From positions 496,001-560,000 of the forward strand of contig NZ_LGIS01000012.1 of assembly GCF_001187905.1 (NCBI RefSeq): 64,000 bases of DNA, in the 5' to 3' direction. The position numbers and the translations under genes were made by a program. The notes beneath the pieces were generated by a model. That model searched no databases, was not told the DNA's origin, and saw only the letters and a program-made list of their open reading frames with translations. The DNA is from Pantoea sp. RIT-PI-b (GTDB taxonomy: Bacteria; Pseudomonadota; Gammaproteobacteria; Enterobacterales; Enterobacteriaceae). Shown piece by piece: positions 59,401-64,000 of the stretch. Numbering within the stretch: position 1 is the stretch's first letter; every line of letters begins with the position of its first letter.

Positions 59401-62400
59401 TCATCAGAGCGCCATCGTACTTCAATGAAAGTGTTAATTGGTCATTGCGCAGAAATGCGACCATTACCAGCGGATATTCGAGTATTTCACCCATGATGTG
59501 TAAATGGGTATGGGCATCGATTCCATCGCTACTGCGCTGCTCAGGGAAGTTTTCAAACACCACCAAACTTTGGAACAGTCGCTGTTGACCGGATTGCAAA
59601 TCGGATAAAGCATAAGCGTGATGCTGGTTCATCGCGACGATGCTGTGGTGAATCTGCTTCAACTGTTGTAGTACGCTATCGTCTGACTGCCAGTTGACCG
59701 CCAGCGGCAAGGTATTGATAAACAGACCGGCACTTTCAGTAATATCGTCAATCGGCAGATTTCTTCCAGACAGCACGGTGCCAACCAGCGTTTGCGGATC
59801 GTTAGTGTAGATCTGCATCAGCTTGTGCCAGGCAAATTGCAGTAACACATTCAGTGTGGTGCCCGCGCGCTGACAGCCCTGTTTTAGTGCCTCTACCACC
59901 TCGCTCTCCAGCGTTAGCTCGAACGCCTGAGCCTCTTTGACCTGCCGCAAATCAGCTGACTGATGAGGCTTATCCAGCAGCCAGCCAATGTTATTCGGTG
60001 AGTTAAAGGTTTGCGCTTGTTGTTGCCAGAAGGCGTTGGCCTGTGTTCTGTTCTCTTGCTGCCAGACCAATGATGCCAGCCAGGCGGTTTCAGGTTCGAC
60101 TTCAGGCTGATTGCCCATCATCAGGTCGTCATAATAGGCATGCAGCTGCTGCCAAATATTGTTGCAGCTCCAGCCATCAGAAATTGCATGATGTTCGCTT
60201 TTAATCAGTTGATAACGATCGTCGGCCAGCTTAAAAAGAGTCAGGCTCAGGGTGCCCGGGATTTTGAGATCAATCGGTTGTGAGCGCTGTTGCTGCAAGA
60301 AATGGTCTAATTGCTGTTGCTTATCATCTTCGTTGCAATGCGTAATATCGATGAGTTGGACTCCCTGAGCCCCCAGTGGCTGCCAGGGAAGAATCTGCTG
60401 ACGAAAGATGCCATGCTGCCAGTCAAATTCTGTACGCAGTGAGGGATAACGTTTACGCACTAAATCCCAGGCCGCGTAATAGTGTGGCAAGTGCACTTCG
60501 CATTGGTAAGTCATTACTTGCTGAATGAAATAGGCATCATCATCGGGATGCATCAGACTCCAGGTGAGCAAACCGGCTTGTAAGGGCGTAACAGGATAAG
60601 GGTAATTTTCGAGAGGAAGCGTTTTGGCATCAAGACAATGAATCGTTTGCGTAAGATGCTGGGCAAACTCATCCAGCGAGGCATAATGGTCTAAATCGCT
60701 TAAGGTCGCGTTGTATCCCATTTTACGCAGGCCCGCAATAAACTGGATTGCCTGGATAGAGTCACCACCCGCAGCATAAAAATGATCCTGCAACGACAAG
60801 GTGGGATCATGAAGTAAGGTGCTGGCAAGATGCAGCACGTCAACTGCGCTGGGGGAATGGGCGACTGATTGCTCATTGCTCAGTTCCCGTTCTGGTTGAC
60901 CCAGTGCGCGTGAGTCCAGTTTACCGTTTAAGGTGAGGGGAATTGCCGCAATGGGCGTGAAGAAACGTGGGATCATATAGCCAGGAAGTTTGGCGGATAA
61001 TTCACGCTTAATCTGCTGCGACGTGGTGTTTTCTCCGACTTTAACCACATACCAGGCGGCGAGCTGCCCACCCTCAGACTGGGGTAAGGCGACGACCGCA
61101 GATTGCTGGATTGCCGAACAGCCATTGAGGACGCTCTCAATTTCGCTGAGCTCAATGCGGTGCCCACGAATTTTTACCTGGCCATCTTTGCGACCACAAA
61201 ACAGTAAATTACCGTCCGGCAGCTGTTTCACCTGATCGCCTGTTTTGTAGAGGCGGCCGTGTCTGAACGGATTGGTTAAGAAGCTATTAGCCGTTTGCAG
61301 CGGATTATTGATATAGCCCTTCGCCAGGCCCCGGCCACCAATATATAGCTCTCCCGTTGCGCCTTCCGGTTGCACCTGCAACTGCTCATTGAGCACATAG
61401 AGTTCTCGTCCGGTCGTCGCCTTGCCAATCGGCACGCTATTAAGGCTAAGGTTTGGCGGGATTTCATACCACGAACTCATTGTGGTGCATTCAGTTGGGC
61501 CGTAGCCGTTGATGATTTTTTCAGGGCGCTGAGGAGCAGCACTTAACTCGCGCATAACGGCTACCGTTAAACCTTCCCCCCCAACCATCAAATATTTGAT
61601 GGAATCGAACAGGTGTTTATCCAGTAAAAACAGGGTATCGAATAGCGTGCGGGTAATGCAGACGAAGGTGATACCTTCATCATGAATAAGCTGGCGAAAG
61701 GCAATACTATCGCTGGCTAAGGCTTGAGTGCTTTGTGGAATTACCAGTTTCCCGCCATTAAGTAGTGCACCCCAAATTTCCAGCGTGGCGACATCGAATA
61801 TGGGGCTAGCGAGAAACAGGCAGACATCCTGAGATGTCAGTTGCAGATAATTGGTTTGGGTAACCAGTTCGATTATGGCGGATTGCTCAATCAATACCCC
61901 TTTGGGATTGCCGGTGGTGCCTGAGGTAAAAATAACCGCGGCTTCGGAGTGACATGACGTTGCCAGCGGGGAGCCTTGCGGCTGATTTTGCAGTGCTGAA
62001 AGATCGATGCTGATAATGGTGGGTGCTGATTGCATTGACGTCACGAGCGCAGTGGCGTGTTTCTGCAGGCCTGGCGCAACCAGCATTAATGGGCTTGCGC
62101 TATGCTCGAGCTGATAATGCGTCCTTTCGTTTGCCGCTTCGACAGAGATGGGCATATAAATATGCCCAGCCTTCAGAATCGCCAGCAGCGCAATAATAAA
62201 CTCCGCACTTTTGTCGCAATAAACTGCAATAGGTTGAGGTTCAACCAGGTGAGGCATTGTATGCATTGCGATGCTGATATTTTGTGCGAGTTGGCAGGCA
62301 TAGCGATCCAGTTGACGATAAGTCATGGTGGAGCCGGAATAGCTTAAGGCAATGTTTTCCGGATGCTGATGGGCGATTTGTTCAAAATGGGTCGCCAGAC

Positions 62401-63715
62401 TTAAAGGACTTTGCTCGGTTTGATTTGCGGCGGCAGGTAATAATTGGGCAATCTCCTGATGCGTCAGCAGTGGCAATGACAGTAATGGAACATCAGGAGC
62501 GGCGAGCGCATTTCTCAGTAGCTGTTGGAAATAATCTGTACAGCGACTAATTTGCGAAGCGACAAAAAACGCACTGCGGAAACGTAGGCGGAATTGCCAA
62601 GCATCGGCCGTCTCTTCATACTCTAGCGATAAATTAATGCCGCCTAAATCACAATAATAGTCATGGAGAGGTGTACTCACGCATGAGTTAAAAGTGAAGG
62701 AAGTGGTGCGTAAGTCCGTTTGTGCAAAGGCAACTTGCAGATTACGGCAGCCGCTATATTGCAAAATTTTATGAGTGGGTAGTTCATTAAGGTAGCTGCC
62801 GTTTGTCGGATGTTGTTTTCGCAAAAGTGTTTTGGCACGCTGGCAGAGATCATTTAGTGTTGTAGTCGCTTGCAGGCTGACTGGCATCAGGCTGGTATTG
62901 ATTTGAGCACCCAGTTGCAAGTCGGCGGCCTGACGGATTGATACGGGATAAAATAACGTCAAATCACTCTGTCCGGCACAGCGTGCCAGCAGAGTTCCCC
63001 AAACCTGAGAAAATAGAATAAAAGGGCGATAAGAGTATTGTGTAATTTCAGACCAGTTTTGTTTTTCGAGATTGAAGCGTAATTCGGAAATGGCCTGGCG
63101 ATCGGAGGATTGATTTTGCTGCTCATTAACAAATGGCAAAGTGTAGTTTTCAGCTTCGCCCGAGGCCATTTGCTGCCAAAATTGTTGGGTTGACAGGTCG
63201 TCTAAGTTTTTTACATGATCGTGAAGATAGCTATTTGTTTTAGCGATGCTTTGATATTTTTCTTCGCAGCGATAATCAGGATCATTGTAGTATTGACTGA
63301 TTTTGTTAATGATGTTTTTAAACTGATTACCATCCAAAAGAATATGGTGAAACACCAATGTCAATGAGGTGTTGCTGGTGTCTGTTTCTTGCAAAAGAAT
63401 ACGATAAAGCGGGCCGGAAGTTAAGGTGAAAGGCGTTTGAATTAAACTGTTTAATTGCTCACTGTCAGTATAGTGAATGATGTTAATTTCAGGAGATAAT
63501 GTTTCCCAACAAGGCTCCCCATCATTGATCTGAATTTGGCTATTAAAGATATTATGCTCGCTAAAAAAACGGCGCATGCCTGACTGAAACTGATTTAAAT
63601 TGAAGTCACCCTGAATGTGTTGAGTGAATGAAATATTGTATTCGCTGCTGTCAGGATTTAACTGGTGGTCATGCCAAAAAAGCAAAGAGTAAGGGCTTAA
63701 AGGGATTGAATGCAT
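50408..63715 (-). CDS. Three-module non-ribosomal peptide synthetase ending in a condensation domain
   Basis: A 4,435-residue multidomain enzyme that should build a short peptide on its carrier domains. Domains with approximate residues: C1 1-430 (HHILLDG), A1 445-940 (SGTTGNPKG), PCP1 950-1030 (GGDSIQ), C2 1040-1480 (HHAISDG), A2 1495-1980 (SGTSGKPKG), PCP2 1990-2060 (GGDSIQ), E1 2075-2515 (HHLIIDAVSW, EGHGRE, FNYLG), C3 2520-2960 (HHAICDG), A3 2975-3465 (SGTTGQPKG), PCP3 3475-3550 (GGDSIQ), E2 3560-3990 (HHLIIDAVSW, EGHGRE, FNYLG), C4 4005-4435 (NHVLFDG). No thioesterase, reductase or methyltransferase is present, and there is no GxSxG in the last 430 residues. Pocket codes by alignment to GrsA: A1 DVLCMGGTMK (not recognised), A2 and A3 both DAFWLGGTFK (Val-like). 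The ATG has AAGGA seven bases upstream, and a gene on the same strand ends 31 bases before it. Product and partners are unknown; domain order is certain, substrate calls are not. Confidence 0.95.
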   Translation of the reverse strand: MHSIPLSPYSLLFWHDHQLNPDSSEYNISFTQHIQGDFNLNQFQSGMRRFFSEHNIFNSQIQINDGEPCWETLSPEINIIHYTDSEQLNSLIQTPFTLTSGPLYRILLQETDTSNTSLTLVFHHILLDGNQFKNIINKISQYYNDPDYRCEEKYQSIAKTNSYLHDHVKNLDDLSTQQFWQQMASGEAENYTLPFVNEQQNQSSDRQAISELRFNLEKQNWSEITQYSYRPFILFSQVWGTLLARCAGQSDLTLFYPVSIRQAADLQLGAQINTSLMPVSLQATTTLNDLCQRAKTLLRKQHPTNGSYLNELPTHKILQYSGCRNLQVAFAQTDLRTTSFTFNSCVSTPLHDYYCDLGGINLSLEYEETADAWQFRLRFRSAFFVASQISRCTDYFQQLLRNALAAPDVPLLSLPLLTHQEIAQLLPAAANQTEQSPLSLATHFEQIAHQHPENIALSYSGSTMTYRQLDRYACQLAQNISIAMHTMPHLVEPQPIAVYCDKSAEFIIALLAILKAGHIYMPISVEAANERTHYQLEHSASPLMLVAPGLQKHATALVTSMQSAPTIISIDLSALQNQPQGSPLATSCHSEAAVIFTSGTTGNPKGVLIEQSAIIELVTQTNYLQLTSQDVCLFLASPIFDVATLEIWGALLNGGKLVIPQSTQALASDSIAFRQLIHDEGITFVCITRTLFDTLFLLDKHLFDSIKYLMVGGEGLTVAVMRELSAAPQRPEKIINGYGPTECTTMSSWYEIPPNLSLNSVPIGKATTGRELYVLNEQLQVQPEGATGELYIGGRGLAKGYINNPLQTANSFLTNPFRHGRLYKTGDQVKQLPDGNLLFCGRKDGQVKIRGHRIELSEIESVLNGCSAIQQSAVVALPQSEGGQLAAWYVVKVGENTTSQQIKRELSAKLPGYMIPRFFTPIAAIPLTLNGKLDSRALGQPERELSNEQSVAHSPSAVDVLHLASTLLHDPTLSLQDHFYAAGGDSIQAIQFIAGLRKMGYNATLSDLDHYASLDEFAQHLTQTIHCLDAKTLPLENYPYPVTPLQAGLLTWSLMHPDDDAYFIQQVMTYQCEVHLPHYYAAWDLVRKRYPSLRTEFDWQHGIFRQQILPWQPLGAQGVQLIDITHCNEDDKQQQLDHFLQQQRSQPIDLKIPGTLSLTLFKLADDRYQLIKSEHHAISDGWSCNNIWQQLHAYYDDLMMGNQPEVEPETAWLASLVWQQENRTQANAFWQQQAQTFNSPNNIGWLLDKPHQSADLRQVKEAQAFELTLESEVVEALKQGCQRAGTTLNVLLQFAWHKLMQIYTNDPQTLVGTVLSGRNLPIDDITESAGLFINTLPLAVNWQSDDSVLQQLKQIHHSIVAMNQHHAYALSDLQSGQQRLFQSLVVFENFPEQRSSDGIDAHTHLHIMGEILEYPLVMVAFLRNDQLTLSLKYDGALMSAARAARLVQQVATLMSMANANFDQPHEMLSLGSVLTAIDAPSIDHSETLLSRFAAIVERYPEKPALIWQQHSITYQQLNMAANALARQLSPRLEAEEPVIILMEKQPQWLVAMLAILKAGGCYLPMAIDTPAARVRLIAQDANVRQVITSEHHAAHVAALFESEAGITITCLAESFGVDASNEIATLTKATLAGAILYTSGTSGKPKGVIIEQAALLALVVDTNYIHIQADDCVAFLANPAFDAASFEIWGALLNGASLVIPDDTLALVSDAARMQAWLQQHPITIMWLTRSLFDALYLADNNLFNALSYLLVGGEALTPAIMKQLAAQPSRPSYILNGYGPTECTTFTTTYAIPANEQHTTIPLGKAISGRSLWILDSRGQPVPEGAPGELYVGGIGLARSYLNQPEQSERSFIHHPQLNCRLYRTGDRVRQLADGNLEYLGRMDKQVKIRGFRIEPDEVAMALLKLPNVQQSAVTVWQAGTNKQLAAWLVPVKNSEIDTALLRRMLEECLPEYMIPSSFTVLKQLPLTTNGKLDEKSLPTPTMTLSDDFCAPRNELEERLCNAWQKVLNLDGIGIHDNFFRMGGDSIQSILLVTELRKAGYSLDAGEINRSPTVAKMAQVLQHQAEQIVQEQEAISGECPLLPIQQWFFEQNFAQPHHWNQAFMLRLPDGLRVEQLQSALHQLSRQHDMLRAYYRVSSNAVEQWIAETEHFVTPILIEIDAAALSPEALEQQLSALQANFDYTQAPLWQAAVIRHHPDGNDRLWFAFHHLIIDAVSWRIIGLDLQQQIEQGQLHSKSTSYRRWALTQQEYLQQHPDDLLWWQQVAITSDSSPIFTPQAAPHNLTIRFTAEQTQQLLREAGQAWNTTINDLLLAALALALPQVSRRTQHRIILEGHGREPWDEQIDLAQTVGWFTTLFPVNLQAQDDIAATIVATKEMLRQIPAKGIGYGIARQQGMLSETVHPAIAFNYLGVLSSTQDAWSLVTEHCGNTISHANKSVYALTLDGAVLDQQLIFFINSQLPDRQTQHFAAAFQHALIDIIALCCDKARQQPQLTASDYGPIILSEGRLARLQQQYPTLSAILPATPLQQGMISHTLAHPEDDAYRVQQLMHYDCTLNTAHYQQAWQLAVQRFPIMRTAFDWEDGTMLQIVIADAAISSTNLRVIDLSALPTHQQQQRLVQLQQQDRQQVFSLQHPAEIRLLLVKHHENAWSVLKSQHHAICDGWSEPCVFNTVHLYYEALQRGEHPLVEEQTSWLEAQRYLQRNKLKYARYWQLEKARLSSTNDLRCLAPECSSDTASEEFSAASRRLILSKTETHLMRSCAAQLGITLNALVQFAWHKLIQIYSQDETTQVGTVVAGRDLPVAGINESVGPYINTLPLAIAWHQDQSCAEVLLAIQQKIAELNSHSNIGLVELQTDGEALFNSLVVFENYPIAAHSSGIANAWRMDAAYEKLDYPLALLAWESQETLTLQLNFFTHWLSDMQADERLRQLNMIMQQCAQDPHRLHETIELPCAMLPLTPPKLSGCGQSLLKRFQHMAKGYPESIALSSHQGDLSYRELDSRSNQLARHILTRYQLMSGGALPRETPIALLMDKSTDFIIGMLAILKAGGCYVPISIDYPTERINYMLAETAAPLLLTHQQHRHHLADNPLPCLLLDEAIPTLSPAALPIHSELAAIGAIIFTSGTTGQPKGVPITQQAMVDLVVDNSYVALRDDDALLFLSSPVFDAATFEIWGALLNGAKLVIPPSTQDLASDTVRFKTLILTEGISVMWVTRSLFDMLYLRQRDLFNSLRYLLVGGEALSADIMRQLAAQPERPRHILNGYGPTECTTFATTYEITTAENGTSIPIGKAIAGRQLYVLNRLMKPVPQGAPGELYIGGSAVSRGYLNRPDLTARHFIGNPFGEGTLYKTGDWVRYRADGQLEYLGRRDQQVKIRGFRVELEEIATALKQQPGVEHAVVQLRELDGQKKLCAWCVMRAEQPFSADDLLSRLERTLPDYMLPAAITRIDNLPVTVNGKLDSARLPTPTLQRSEQQYCAPRSGLEVTIAAVWQQVLNSDSVSINANFFRIGGDSIQSILVTTELRKRGIACSTRDIFAAKTIERLAQLIEQRPQQQDVINEQGGLSGEFALLPVQHWFNSLKLANPHWFNQAFILTLPADLQVDDLRHHLQQLVAHHDMLRARFTFEDAQISCQRYLAEQEPLAFTRFDRATLTHPQQLEEKCSEWQRYFNLNQGALYHFVYLYDSCGSEPPALFCAFHHLIIDAVSWRIVASDLQTLYQGNALQKKATSYRQWQQCIGDYATRNLPQMDYWQEQIAGQYDYWQLIERRTERQFITQRLSATLTDQLLHHVHHVYHTEVSDFLLTALSHALQSWHGQPASYITLEGHGREDIAELADVSRTLGWFTTLFPLRLAIHENEAQNLRVIKDQLRAIPDKGFGYSALKFASTGTAPMLQSHLLPVISFNYLGQISTAQQHQPWVILPYGCGEQSAPENNAHNVLDFTVSVVNDELILNVASALPSTVTAQLIAQFTGTLERLVTHCLEHHRAGKSWFSPSDFPMCNITIEALDGLQQQIELENLYPATGTQRELLYFNRINPDFQIDQNILRIDGEFNAQVMAEAWQYAAQRYDVLRTGYIDKHCPGNPLAYVCKQVNFPVTVEDWSGMEAEQLHAALQARMLAERNRPMDIEQPGLMKVMVVRASATCHYMMQTFNHVLFDGWSLNNILTSLLDDYQHRLRGEPINFTPLSFAAFPQWLQKCDIAAAEHFWSDYLCDAPMNQRLALDKVSPIDLACEKRMRKFAHKLSCAQSTALHSYATRTGFTPNQITQLAWMQALAQLLDTDDVVIGTTMSERPADIDNVAQLVGLFVASPVLRLQEIRQQSANVLLAQIATSQPDRQQYAFHELNHYDSEWQPTSPFGSLFVFESMPQAQLNELPFTLTPLDNVSGSNHQTVLCLIPEDDQLFLSLFYDASELSEQTIRTLCETFIQAIDAIVQ

Positions 63716-63746
63716 GGTTTTTTCCTTACGAAATTGGTGTGATAAT

Positions 63747-64000
63747 TTACCGGCGCTCTAAACGACTTATCCATATATGGTCAGGGTTAATATCCAGCTC
63801 TTTTCCATGATGGAATGAGAGTAATAAATTGAGCGGCTTAAGATTGATGAGGTGTGGAATATGTACCGTTAATTGTGTAAAGCGGGACTTAGGGAGTAAC
63901 ACTTTACAATAGCAATGGAAAGCACGACTGGCTTGTATCGCCCATTGAAAGATTTCATTACTGGTGTGCGAGAGTTCCAGTATCTCTACATAGTCATCCG
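63747..64000 (-). CDS. Unrecognised protein, C-terminal 83 residues, upstream of the NRPS (cut by window edge)
   Basis: A reverse-strand frame open from the right edge to a TAA encodes DDYVEILELSHTSNEIFQW onward and ends HIWISRLERR. It lies 31 bases before the NRPS ATG on the same strand, so the two are probably cotranscribed. The fragment is rich in Leu, His and aromatic residues (FHCYCKVLLPKSRF, LTVHIPHLINLKPL) and shows no motif I can place. It is not an MbtH-like protein or a PCP end as far as I can see. The other two reverse frames stop within a few codons of the edge. Confidence 0.7.
   Translation of the reverse strand, partial: DDYVEILELSHTSNEIFQWAIQASRAFHCYCKVLLPKSRFTQLTVHIPHLINLKPLNLLLSFHHGKELDINPDHIWISRLERR

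Noticed and set aside
60540-60600. C2 as a dual condensation/epimerisation domain, to explain the missing E domain in module 1.
   Set aside because: The extra N-terminal HHI/LxxxxGD motif of dual domains is not seen in the short PCP1-C2 linker or at the C2 start.
53300-62000. Repeated motifs in the NRPS as DNA repeats or a CRISPR-like array.
   Set aside because: They are the conserved core motifs of repeated protein domains spaced by over 1 kb, not short regular DNA repeats.
50408-63715. NRPS as a catecholate siderophore or thiazoline-forming synthetase.
   Set aside because: All condensation domains carry HHxxxDG-type motifs; no DxxxxD cyclisation motif, oxidase, isochorismatase or aryl-carrier domain is present.
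1-64000. tRNA, rRNA, insertion sequences or prophage genes.
   Set aside because: I looked for cloverleaf-like GGTTCGAATCC stretches, transposase or integrase motifs and phage proteins and saw none; a tRNAscan or ISfinder run would be decisive.

Overview
The window is chromosomal DNA of an enterobacterium of the Erwiniaceae, most likely Pantoea or a close relative. Most of it (about 1-50,400) follows the Escherichia coli gene order from dps to poxB, with highly similar proteins. Lineage-specific differences are a tripartite efflux operon and an hns-like gene between ybiR and ybiT, no opgE between ompX and mntS, and a chemoreceptor, a DUF4385 gene and a CynT-type carbonic anhydrase around rimO.

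Layout. 1-4,450: dps (cut by the edge), rhtA, ompX, mntS/mntR with an MntR-type operator, ybiR. 4,560-9,603: EmrA/EmrB-like pump with a NodT-type outer-membrane lipoprotein, then the H-NS paralogue. 9,908-20,241: ybiT, moeB-moeA (reverse strand), then iaaA-gsiABCD for peptide and glutathione import. 20,377-29,719: chemoreceptor with a sigma-28-like promoter, DUF4385, rimO, carbonic anhydrase, DUF3313 lipoprotein, yliI, HAD phosphatase, dacC, ybjG. 29,961-30,026: the RybB small RNA with a good sigma-E promoter, not visible as an ORF. 30,081-50,256: ybjL, ybjM, grxA, ybjC-nfsA-rimK, ybjN, potFGHI (putrescine), ybjO, rlmC, artJ and artPIQM (arginine), ybjP, ybjQ-amiD, ltaE, poxB.

50,408-63,715: one 4,435-residue non-ribosomal peptide synthetase (NRPS) on the reverse strand, with a further reverse-strand gene cut by the right edge directly upstream of it. 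I read the domains as C-A-PCP / C-A-PCP-E / C-A-PCP-E / C. There is no thioesterase or reductase, and a strong terminator follows the stop codon, so the protein ends in a condensation domain with no partner encoded after it. The second and third A domains share a Val-like pocket code; the first has a code I do not recognise. The cluster lies beside poxB, where E. coli has hcr-hcp, and is more AT-rich towards the window edge, which suggests an acquired island. It is the most interesting part of the window.

Smaller points of interest are a REPIN-like pair of GTAG-headed palindromes after gsiD with degenerate relatives at other gene ends, a Cys-rich N-terminal extension on MntS, and intercistronic hairpins after both binding-protein genes gsiB and potF. 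I found no rRNA, tRNA, CRISPR array, transposase or integrase.
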